From the NCBI GenBank assembly GCA_017645485.1, contig JAGCOI010000114.1, forward strand, positions 1-7,698: a stretch of DNA of 7,698 bases, in the 5' to 3' direction. The stretch is from Alphaproteobacteria bacterium (GTDB lineage Bacteria; Pseudomonadota; Alphaproteobacteria; RF32; CAG-239). Below, piece after piece: positions 1-6,268 of the stretch. Position 1 is the first letter of the stretch; each line of letters begins with the position of its first letter. Under the pieces are notes generated by a model. It was not told the origin of the DNA. It was given only the letters and a program-made list of their open reading frames with translations, and ran no database searches. Made by a program: the position numbers and the translations under genes.

Positions 1-284
1 TTGAAAATGTAAAGAAAATTTTTGAGCCCGCAACAAAAGAAAGTTTGCTTGAAGAACTTGAATGTATTTTAAGACGAAGATGGAAACTGGAGTTGATTAA
101 GGAATTGTTCAGACTTGCCCATGCAGATGATGATTTGGACCAAGAAGAACTTTCTTTTATTGATGAAGTCGGCGATAAAATGGGTATAGAAAAAGAAAAA
201 ACGGAACAAATCAGCAATTGGGTTGTAGATTTTATGGTTTGGAAAGAGCAGGGAAAAATCATATTTGAGGAGAATGGTAAATGA
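1..284 (+). CDS. TerB-like domain protein, 5' end cut by window edge
   Basis: This is the C-terminal 93 residues of a gene that begins before the window. The frame is open from base 3 with no stop, and coding continues above the TTG at 45, so that TTG is an internal Leu codon and not a start. The segment LFRLAHADDDLDQEELSFID, followed by a second helix (EVGDKMGI), matches the acidic helical signature of TerB-like domains: a hydrophobic helix, A-x-A-D-acidic-x-hydrophobic, then E and I. TerB-like proteins are small all-helical soluble proteins. Family names refer to tellurite resistance, but most members have no proven role. The stop (TGA, 282-284) overlaps the ATG of the next gene by four bases, so the two are probably translationally coupled. 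By family size, perhaps 50-60 residues are missing. The family call is fairly secure; the function is not known. Confidence 0.75.
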   Translation, partial: ENVKKIFEPATKESLLEELECILRRRWKLELIKELFRLAHADDDLDQEELSFIDEVGDKMGIEKEKTEQISNWVVDFMVWKEQGKIIFEENGK

Positions 285-1099
285 CGGTAAAACAAAAATC
301 GACGGGTATTATAGAAAAAGCTGTTGAAAAACAATATCCTTCCATGTCGGCGGCAAACAGGAAGGCGGCCGTGCGCGAAATGGTTTTGGCACCTGAAAGC
401 AGAATGATTGAAATTGATGATGAACGCAAAATGGGGGCAAAGGATTTATCTTTTGTGACGGCACATACGCTTGAAACACCGTTGGAAAGCGGTATTGTTG
501 AAAAATATGCAAGAAGTATTGAAGTTATTAACAGTGAAATAGATCCCGTTGCGGAATATTTTGCTTGGCTTAATGAAACAACAACCATCTTAAACCATTT
601 AAACGACGGCTTTATTACAAAAGAAGATGCGACAGAACGTGAAGCTTTTTTGGAACTTACCGATCAGCGTGAGGCGGATTTAATGGTTTGTTTAAGCTTA
701 TATGAAAACTGTAAATCAAAAGAGGCTGAGGAGCGCATTAAATTTGTGCGTTATAAATTGCAAAAATTAAGAGAAATGCGTACGGCTATTAAATTTTTGA
801 CGCGCACCGGGCAGGATTTACAAACAACACGTTCGGAATATGATGCGGCGATTCCTTACTATAAGTATTTTAAGAATCTGCAAAGATTGCCTTTCGGATA
901 TGATATGCCTTATGAACAAAAAATAAAATTAGGTATCAGTCATGATGAAGATAAAGATTTGGCCGAAGATTATGATCATCACGGCGTGATTGTTAATGAA
1001 ATGCTTGATGAAATGAGAAAATATGATATGAGCGTTGCGCCCCAAAGAAAAGAATCGGAACAAAATTATGAAGAAAATGAAGTTTTTACTAGACGTTAG
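281..1099 (+). CDS. Hypothetical protein, 272 aa, charged and mostly helical
   Basis: I do not recognise this protein. It begins at an ATG overlapping the TerB-like stop (ATGA) and has a strong ribosome binding site, GAGGAGA at 267-273, seven bases upstream, so the start is well supported. There is no signal peptide or membrane segment, and the product should be cytoplasmic. It is rich in Glu, Lys, Asp and Arg. The middle, about residues 85-180, looks like consecutive long amphipathic helices (for example EAEERIKFVRYKLQKLREMR) and could form a helical bundle or coiled coil. Residues 190-215 contain a tyrosine-rich stretch (YDAAIPYYKYFKNLQRLPFGYDMPYE). The last 30 residues are polar and probably disordered. 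Base composition resembles the neighbours, with no sign of recent transfer. The overlap suggests it works with the TerB-like protein, but that is inference only. Confidence 0.85.
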   Translation: MTVKQKSTGIIEKAVEKQYPSMSAANRKAAVREMVLAPESRMIEIDDERKMGAKDLSFVTAHTLETPLESGIVEKYARSIEVINSEIDPVAEYFAWLNETTTILNHLNDGFITKEDATEREAFLELTDQREADLMVCLSLYENCKSKEAEERIKFVRYKLQKLREMRTAIKFLTRTGQDLQTTRSEYDAAIPYYKYFKNLQRLPFGYDMPYEQKIKLGISHDEDKDLAEDYDHHGVIVNEMLDEMRKYDMSVAPQRKESEQNYEENEVFTRR

Positions 1100-1154
1100 A
1101 GATTATTTCGTATATTCTGCAAAGCGTGTTGACGTTTTTTAAGGAGAATAGAAT

Positions 1155-1454
1155 ATGAGCGTTTTGTTATTGCCTTTAGTTAAAACATTGGCTTTGGTTT
1201 TGGATATTTATACCAAAATTGTTATTGTTGAAATAGTTATTTATTGGTTGTTACATTTCAATATTATTTCCGTTAAAAACACATATGCGGAAAAATTTGT
1301 TGAAATCTTGAAAAAGTTAACCGAGCCCGTGTATCAGAAAATCAGATCAAAAATTAAACCTTTCGGGGGGTTTGATGCTTCTCCGTTCATTTTATTGTTG
1401 ATTCTTTATTTTTTTGGTCAGGTGTTAAATAAATTGGGAGAGGCCTTGTTATAA
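1155..1454 (+). CDS. yggT: YggT-family integral membrane protein
   Basis: This is a 99-residue inner-membrane protein with one YggT repeat. A long hydrophobic stretch at about residues 3-35 is followed by an amphipathic segment and the family motif: TEPVYQKIRSKIKP (56-69), then GGFDASPFILLLILYFFG (71-88), which starts the second membrane segment. The usual family pattern is T-x-P-h-x-x-h-R-x-h-h-P followed by G-G-h-D-x-S-P. The start is fixed by AAGGAGA at 1141-1147, seven bases before the ATG. Many family members carry two repeats and about 180 residues; this is the short one-repeat form. YggT proteins have been linked to osmotic tolerance and, in some bacteria, to cell-division or chloroplast CCB3-like functions; the role here is unproven. 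The DUF167 gene starts on the base right after its stop codon. Confidence 0.9.
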   Translation: MSVLLLPLVKTLALVLDIYTKIVIVEIVIYWLLHFNIISVKNTYAEKFVEILKKLTEPVYQKIRSKIKPFGGFDASPFILLLILYFFGQVLNKLGEALL

Positions 1455-1760
1455 ATGGCTTTTTACAGCAAAGCAAAAGACGGTTATGTACTGAGAGTTA
1501 GGTTAACGCCTAACTCTTCTTTGATAAAAATAAACGGCATTTTCCAAAATGCACAAGATGAAGTGTTCTTAAAAGTGAGTGTGATATCGGTGCCTGAAAA
1601 AGGCAAGGCAAATAAAGAGTTGATTGATTTTTTATCAAAGAAATTAGATGTTGCGCCATCTGCAATGTCTGTGATTTTCGGGCAAACGGATCGGTTTAAA
1701 AAAATTTTTGTGACAACCAATCAAAATTTAGATGAAAAATTGGAGGCGCTTATTAAATGA
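1455..1760 (+). CDS. yggU: DUF167 / YggU-family protein
   Basis: This is a 101-residue soluble protein of the DUF167 (UPF0235) family, a small alpha/beta fold of unknown function commonly encoded next to yggT. The family blocks appear in order: LRVRLTPNSS near the N-terminus (family: h-x-V-x-h-x-P-x-A-s), VPEKGKANKELIDFLSKKL in the centre (family: P-x-x-G-x-A-N-x-x-h), and FGQTDRFKKIFV near residues 74-85 (family: G-x-t-x-R-x-K). The invariant GKAN and the R-x-K pair are both present. Length is normal for the family. The ATG directly follows the yggT stop (TAA 1452-1454), with a purine-rich GGGAGAGG at 1436-1443 inside yggT. The end overlaps the folD start by four bases. The family is secure; no biochemical activity can be claimed. 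Confidence 0.92.
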   Translation: MAFYSKAKDGYVLRVRLTPNSSLIKINGIFQNAQDEVFLKVSVISVPEKGKANKELIDFLSKKLDVAPSAMSVIFGQTDRFKKIFVTTNQNLDEKLEALIK

Positions 1761-2602
1761 CTGCACGCATTATGAACGGACAAGAAACAGCCCGGCGTAT
1801 CAGAAAGCAATTAAAAGAAAAATTGCAAACTTTACAAATTAAGCCGAAACTTGCGATTGTTTTGGCAGGGCATGACAATTCAAGCCAAATTTATGTGCGC
1901 AATAAACAAAAATATGCTTCTGAAGTCGGCATTGAAACGCAGTTATACGCTTTTGAAGATGATGTATCCGTTCAAACACTTGAAAATTTAATTGATGTGT
2001 TAAATGATGACCGGTCGGTAAACGGTATTTTATTTCAGTTGCCGTTGCCTAAACATATTGATGCGATGAAATTGCTATCTAAAGTTAATCCGTTAAAAGA
2101 TGTGGATGGGTTTCATCCTTTTAATATGGGGTTGTTGCAAAACGGCGATTTTGACGGGGTTATTGCGGCAACACCCAAAGGTGTGCTCAGATTATTAAAG
2201 CAGGAAAATATTGATTTGACGGGCAAAAATGCACTTGTAATAGGTCGCTCAAATATTGTCGGCAAGCCGATGGCTATGCTGCTTTTAGCTGAAAATTGTA
2301 CGGTAACGATAGCTCATTCTCATAGCGAGAATTTGAAATTGTTATGTGCTGAGGCTGATGTTGTTGTCTCGGCCACCGGATGCGCCAAGATGATTAAAAA
2401 AGATTGGATAAAAAAAGGTGCCGTTATTGTTGACGTCGGTATTTGTCGCGATGAAAACGGAAAATTGTGCGGTGATGTTGATTTTGATGAAGTGTGTGAT
2501 GTTGCTTCATATATAACTCCCGTGCCGGGCGGGGTTGGACCGATGACGATTGCCATGCTTTTGGAAAATACCGTTGAGGCTTATTTAAAACAAAACATGT
2601 AA
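1757..2602 (+). CDS. folD: Bifunctional methylene-THF dehydrogenase / methenyl-THF cyclohydrolase
   Basis: FolD is a cytoplasmic homodimer. It oxidises 5,10-methylene-THF to 5,10-methenyl-THF with NADP+, then hydrolyses this to 10-formyl-THF, feeding purine and formyl-methionine synthesis. At 281 residues it is full length. Catalytic-domain motifs are present: YVRNK with the catalytic Tyr46 and Lys50 pair, QLPLP at 94-98, and KDVDGFH at 114-120 with the conserved Asp117. The usual C-T-P motif before the nucleotide-binding domain reads A-T-P (138-140). The Rossmann part has GRSNIVGKP at 163-171, typical of NADP-dependent FolD, and the C-terminal signature PVPGGVGPMT spans 255-264. All catalytic residues look intact. 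The ATG overlaps the DUF167 stop as ATGA and is served by GGAGG at 1742-1746, ten bases upstream. FolD is a cytosolic housekeeping enzyme, so its placement after two proteins of unknown function does not by itself show a shared pathway. Confidence 0.97.
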   Translation: MTARIMNGQETARRIRKQLKEKLQTLQIKPKLAIVLAGHDNSSQIYVRNKQKYASEVGIETQLYAFEDDVSVQTLENLIDVLNDDRSVNGILFQLPLPKHIDAMKLLSKVNPLKDVDGFHPFNMGLLQNGDFDGVIAATPKGVLRLLKQENIDLTGKNALVIGRSNIVGKPMAMLLLAENCTVTIAHSHSENLKLLCAEADVVVSATGCAKMIKKDWIKKGAVIVDVGICRDENGKLCGDVDFDEVCDVASYITPVPGGVGPMTIAMLLENTVEAYLKQNM

Positions 2603-2623
2603 GGTTTATATTATGCCGTATAT

Positions 2624-2629
2624 AAGGAA
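2624..2629 (+). promoter_or_regulatory. Ribosome binding site deciding the 2637 start
   Basis: AAGGAA lies seven bases before the ATG at 2637. The competing ATG at 2613 has only AAGG at 2601-2604, eight bases upstream and inside the folD stop region. The better match supports the shorter product, but both starts are possible. Confidence 0.5.
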
Positions 2630-2636
2630 AAAAAAT

Positions 2637-2948
2637 ATGGCATTAATGATGGTTTTTTCAAATAAAACACTTGAAGAATACAAGGTAAAAGCTCAGCGTT
2701 TAGGATTTGAGTTTTATCAAACGGATAATATCTATCAGTTTTTGGAATATGCCAAAGAAGCGCATCCCGATTTTGTGGTGATGCGGTTTTATGACGGATT
2801 TAACAGTGATTGTTCCTTTATTAACGAGGTTAAAAAAGCCTTATGCCAAGAAGATGTTTGTCCGAAGATTGTATTTGACCAATCGACCGATTTTTCGGAA
2901 AAGAACTTTTTTGAAAATGCGGATATATGCGGAAAAAATTTGAATTAA
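2637..2948 (+). CDS. Small receiver-like protein without phosphoacceptor, hypothetical
   Basis: This is a small protein of 103 residues from the chosen start. An in-frame ATG at 2613 would add eight basic residues (MPYIRKKN). I prefer 2637 because AAGGAA (2624-2629) lies seven bases before it and because the predicted first strand (MALMMVF) begins there. I cannot assign a family with certainty. The order strand (MALMMVFSN), helix, strand (FEFYQTD), helix (IYQFLEYAKEAHP), strand (DFVVMRF), helix, strand (PKIVFDQS) resembles the first two-thirds of a response-regulator receiver. PDFVVMR aligns by eye with the usual P-D-h-h-h-h-D, so Arg replaces the phosphorylatable Asp. The N-terminal acidic pair is also absent. 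If the fold is right, it is a pseudo-receiver. It follows folD by 34 bases, or 10 from the alternative start, and is probably cotranscribed with it. Confidence 0.72.
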   Translation: MALMMVFSNKTLEEYKVKAQRLGFEFYQTDNIYQFLEYAKEAHPDFVVMRFYDGFNSDCSFINEVKKALCQEDVCPKIVFDQSTDFSEKNFFENADICGKNLN

Positions 2949-2956
2949 AATTTTTT
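2933..2956. terminator. A/T-only inverted repeat between convergent genes, possible weak bidirectional terminator
   Basis: AAAAAATTT at 2933-2941 and AAATTTTTT at 2948-2956 are perfect 9-base complements around a 6-base loop (GAATTA). The repeat overlaps the stop of the small receiver-like gene and ends six bases before the hdaA stop codon. This is where two opposing transcription units must both end. The A tract on one side and T tract on the other are symmetric, as expected for a bidirectional terminator. The stem has no G-C pairs, so its stability is doubtful. Confidence 0.35.
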
Positions 2957-2961
2957 GATGT

Positions 2962-3684
2962 TTAAAACAATTCTTGTTGAAAATTATTTTTCAGTTCAAT
3001 CATTGCCTGTTTGACGAGCGGAACGGTAACGGCACGCTTTAAGGCAAGCGACAAATCATCGACCTGTTTGACGAGCTTTTCGGCATAAGCAAATGATCTT
3101 TCCATGTTTTGCAAAATGTAGTTTAACACCTCACTTGTGAGGGTGATTTGTCTGTCGGAAAAAAGTTTGACAATCAGCGCTTCGAGCATTTGATCATCAG
3201 GTTGTAAAATCGGAACCGCCGGTACGATTTTTAATCGGGATGCTAAATCCGGCAGTTTGAACGGTATTTGAATAAACGATTGGGCAGAGGTAAACAAAAT
3301 ATAGCCGCCTTCGTTTTGATAAATATTAAATAAGTGAAATAAAGCTTCTTCATCAACTTTTTGAGAAACATTTTCAACCACAAGACACGGATTTTGAGCG
3401 TGAATACGCGGTATTTTGTTTAAGGTAATGTCGCATGCCTGCAAAATTTCGGTTTGTACGGGTTTGCTTGATGATAAGCAAACGTGCTGTGTGAAAATGT
3501 GTGCCAAATGCGTTTTGCCGGAGCCTTTCGGACCGAATATCAACATGGCAAAAAAAGGCCAGTTCGGCCATAATTTGATTGTCTGATAAGCATGATGATT
3601 ACAATGAGATATCATAAAATCTTGCAACAAATATTGTTTGGTCGGTTCAAATATAAACGGAAATTGTGTGTTTAATTTAGTCAT
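2962..3684 (-). CDS. hdaA: HdaA-type DnaA-family AAA+ ATPase (regulatory inactivation of DnaA)
   Basis: This 240-residue protein has a DnaA-like AAA+ core but neither DnaA domain I nor the DNA-binding domain IV, as in Hda/HdaA. In this family the protein binds the DNA-loaded beta clamp and stimulates ATP hydrolysis by DnaA, limiting re-initiation. Residues 7-12 (QFPFIF) sit where Hda carries its clamp-binding hexapeptide and match its Q-h-x-h spacing. WPNWP at 39-43, just before the Walker A strand, is typical of alphaproteobacterial HdaA. Walker A is GPKGSGKT (51-58). The Walker B position reads LVVEN (101-105), keeping the Glu but not a D-D/E pair. Sensor 1 is around LFTSA (130-134), box VII is DLASR (146-150) and the likely sensor 2 Arg is R196. 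The start lies four bases after the cckA stop, with only a weak GGGTAG-like site before it, which suggests translational coupling. Confidence 0.88.
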   Translation of the reverse strand: MTKLNTQFPFIFEPTKQYLLQDFMISHCNHHAYQTIKLWPNWPFFAMLIFGPKGSGKTHLAHIFTQHVCLSSSKPVQTEILQACDITLNKIPRIHAQNPCLVVENVSQKVDEEALFHLFNIYQNEGGYILFTSAQSFIQIPFKLPDLASRLKIVPAVPILQPDDQMLEALIVKLFSDRQITLTSEVLNYILQNMERSFAYAEKLVKQVDDLSLALKRAVTVPLVKQAMIELKNNFQQELF

Positions 3685-3688
3685 GTTT

Positions 3689-6253
3689 CTACCCGTTTAA
3701 AACCTCAAAAACTTTTTGCGTTAAGTCGCCCAAGCTGTACGGCTTGGCTAAAAATGTGAAATCTTCGTTGCCGCTCAGCTCTTTGATGGCCATTTCTTCC
3801 GAATAGCCGGAAGCAATAATAATTTTAATGTTCGGTTGACGTTGTTTGATAAGTGTGGCAAGTTCGGTGCCCGACATACCGGGCATAACCATATCCGTAA
3901 TGAGCAAATCAAAAGAGCCTTCTTGTTCAAGAGCATTTTCACCTGAGCCGGCACCAACCACATTAAAGCCTTTTTTCTTTAAAGCACGAACACCGAATGC
4001 ACGCACGGAGCTTTCATCTTCAACAAATAAAATATTTATTTTGGAAGTGTCTTGCAAAGAGGCTTTTTTATCCGTTTTGTTTACATTTAAGCCGAAAATG
4101 AGTTTCGGTGCCTCGCCGGATACATCGGTTAAGACGGGTATGATTGTTTCGGATTTTTGCTTTTTGGGTGCCGGTGTTTCCGGCGTTTTGAGAACGCGCG
4201 GGAAATAAATTTTAAATGTTGTGCCCCGACCTTCCTGACTTTCGACTTTTATTAACCCTTTGGATTTACTGACAATACCGTAAACAGTGGCCAATCCGAG
4301 CCCCGTTCCCGAACCGACAACGTTTTGTTTTGTGGAGAAAAACGGGTCAAAAATGCGTGACAGATTTTCTTTTTTAATGCCGCATCCCGTATCTGTGACG
4401 CTGATGACGATGTAATCGCCGGCAGCCACGATATCATCACCGAAAGAAGTGTTTTCAATAAGCGTTTCAATATGGGTGTTGATTTTTAAGATACCTTTTA
4501 AATTCATGGCGTCTTTTGCGTTAATGGACAAGTTCATAATGACTTGTGTGAAATTAACGGGATCAATGTATATGTAGCCTAAATCAGGGGCATGTGTTAT
4601 TTCAAGTTTAATTTGTTCGCCTAAAATACGTTTAAGAAAACCGTTTAAATCGGATAAAGATTCAACAACATCCAAGAGTTTCGGGTTTGAGGGTTGTTGT
4701 TTGGAATAAACAAGCAATTGATGAACCAAAGCAGCCGCACGCACCGCACTGCGCTTTATTTCGGTCAGATCTGCAAAAGAAGGATCTCCGATACGGTGGC
4801 GTTGCAACAATAAGTCGCAATAACCGATCATAGCCGTTAATAAATTGTTGAAATCGTGTGCAACACCACCGGCGAACTGCCCCATGGCCTGCATTTTTTG
4901 AGCTTGAGAAAACTGATGTTCCAAAGTTTTATTTTTGGTGGTGTCGTTAATAAATAAGATTAAACCGTTTAAGGAAGGTGTTTTGTTATAATCCAGATAG
5001 TGCGGTGCAACGGCAACGGAAACGGGTTTCCCGAAATTTAAGGTTGTTTCGAATTCGGTTAATTTTGTAAAATTTTTTCTGTTTTGGTATTCATTGTATA
5101 TATGTTCCAAACGCTTCAAATCGGTTTTTTCGAAAAAGTCCGATAAATGCGCGTTTTCAAGATTGTTGTTAAACAACTTAACAGCCTGCGGATTGCACGC
5201 ATTGATAACACCGTTGGATAAAACATGCAATACGGCCATCGGATTGTATTGAAATAAGAGATTATATTCATTTTGCAATTTGTTTGATAAGGCCAGAAGA
5301 GATTCATCGGTGGGTATGTTTTTTAATACCAAACCGCGTGCTTTAAGCCGGTTGGATTCTTTGTATCTGTTTTGGGTTATAAAAAGTTCAAGATTTTCTT
5401 GGGGTGTTTTGAAAAAGACCAAACCGGAAAATTCGATTAAATTTGCATCAAAAAGCGGGCTGTTCGTATTGGAAACAAAATCGGTTAACGGATGATTGAG
5501 AATATCTTGTTTTTCAAGATTAAGGATTGAGGCAAACGTATCATTGGCATATTCAATACAGCCCTCCTGATTTAAAACATATAAACCCAAAGGCATATTT
5601 TGAATAAATAAATGTAACTTTTGCCGCTCCTGTTCCATGATTTTTTCCATGTTTTGCGCGGCCGTAATGTCTTCCAAACGCCATAAAAAGTATGTTTCTT
5701 TTTGGATTTTCGCAATGGAAAATTCCGATTGAAAAATATCATTTTTTTTGAGATAAATCGGCTGAACGGAAACATTAAAAAACCGTGTTTCTTTTTCAAA
5801 ACAAAGTTCCAAAATAACATTTTCGCTTTTTAAATTTTGAACGGCTTGTTCCAAACATTCCAAATTCAGTTTATTTTGTGTGTCGGCAAAAAGATGGTGC
5901 TTTAAGAAAGGCAAAATATCGTCTTGTTTGAAAAATTGCACGGCCGGTTTGTTTTGGATAACAACGTCAAAATCCGCATTGTCAATTCGGCTGATGAGAG
6001 TGTTGCTTTCCAAAATAAGATTGGCAAATCCGCCATATGTTAAAGCACGTTCACTGTCTGAAACCAAAATAATGGCAATGGAAATAACAACCGATGTGAT
6101 AACAAGCGTTAAAGATAAAAACAGAAACGAATGGTGCGGAAAAATAAAAAGAAGCAAGATGCTTGTTGCTAAGGCAATAACGGCATAAACAAGACTGACC
6201 AGCATTTTTTCAAACTGGCGGTCAGGTCTTGTTAAATCCTTCTTTTTAAGCAT
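3689..6253 (-). CDS. cckA: CckA-type hybrid sensor histidine kinase
   Basis: An 854-residue membrane kinase with the domain order of CckA, which in alphaproteobacteria phosphorylates ChpT and through it CtrA and CpdR. Two membrane segments (about 17-38 and 43-64) are joined by a four-residue turn, so almost no periplasmic sensor exists. About 75-200 is a divergent PAS-like region; PAS domains follow at about 207-325 and 330-445. The HisKA motif VAHDFNNLL carries the phosphorylated His466. The ATPase domain shows the N box (574-583, NLSINAKDAM), G1 DTGCGI (621-626), the F box with FDPFFSTK (635-642) and G2 GSGTGLGL (647-654). After a polar linker (about 680-735) comes a receiver with Glu745/Asp746, phosphoacceptor Asp787 (ITDMVMPG) and Lys837. 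All catalytic residues are present. AAGGAA at 6262-6267 fixes the start. The protein is longer than the roughly 690-residue Caulobacter CckA. Confidence 0.93.
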   Translation of the reverse strand: MLKKKDLTRPDRQFEKMLVSLVYAVIALATSILLLFIFPHHSFLFLSLTLVITSVVISIAIILVSDSERALTYGGFANLILESNTLISRIDNADFDVVIQNKPAVQFFKQDDILPFLKHHLFADTQNKLNLECLEQAVQNLKSENVILELCFEKETRFFNVSVQPIYLKKNDIFQSEFSIAKIQKETYFLWRLEDITAAQNMEKIMEQERQKLHLFIQNMPLGLYVLNQEGCIEYANDTFASILNLEKQDILNHPLTDFVSNTNSPLFDANLIEFSGLVFFKTPQENLELFITQNRYKESNRLKARGLVLKNIPTDESLLALSNKLQNEYNLLFQYNPMAVLHVLSNGVINACNPQAVKLFNNNLENAHLSDFFEKTDLKRLEHIYNEYQNRKNFTKLTEFETTLNFGKPVSVAVAPHYLDYNKTPSLNGLILFINDTTKNKTLEHQFSQAQKMQAMGQFAGGVAHDFNNLLTAMIGYCDLLLQRHRIGDPSFADLTEIKRSAVRAAALVHQLLVYSKQQPSNPKLLDVVESLSDLNGFLKRILGEQIKLEITHAPDLGYIYIDPVNFTQVIMNLSINAKDAMNLKGILKINTHIETLIENTSFGDDIVAAGDYIVISVTDTGCGIKKENLSRIFDPFFSTKQNVVGSGTGLGLATVYGIVSKSKGLIKVESQEGRGTTFKIYFPRVLKTPETPAPKKQKSETIIPVLTDVSGEAPKLIFGLNVNKTDKKASLQDTSKINILFVEDESSVRAFGVRALKKKGFNVVGAGSGENALEQEGSFDLLITDMVMPGMSGTELATLIKQRQPNIKIIIASGYSEEMAIKELSGNEDFTFLAKPYSLGDLTQKVFEVLNG

Positions 6254-6268
6254 GCCGTGGGTTCCTTG

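Noticed and set aside
45..47. TTG as the start codon of the TerB-like gene
   Set aside because: The frame stays open to base 3 and the upstream residues (ENVKKIFEPATKES) read as normal protein. No ribosome binding site lies at a suitable distance.
259..588. Minus-strand open frame of 109 codons opposite the start of the 272-residue gene
   Set aside because: There is no convincing ribosome binding site, it crosses the well-supported ATGA junction on the other strand, and it has no recognisable domain.
1129..1154. TTGACG as a -35 box before yggT
   Set aside because: The only -10-like bases at proper spacing would overlap the start codon and put the ribosome binding site outside the transcript. 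The 55-base gap may hold a promoter, but I cannot point to one.
2613..2615. ATG at 2613 as the start of the receiver-like gene
   Set aside because: It is possible, but its AAGG site is weaker than AAGGAA before 2637, and the added eight residues are basic and lie outside the predicted first strand.
3846..4208. Plus-strand open frame of 120 codons within the cckA receiver region
   Set aside because: It lies wholly opposite a conserved receiver and ATPase domain. Its translation is Ser/Thr/Pro-rich without motifs, as expected for a shadow frame.
5880..6188. Plus-strand open frame of 102 codons opposite the cckA N-terminus
   Set aside because: The opposite strand encodes the membrane hairpin and PAS-like region of an intact kinase. 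The product has no family features.
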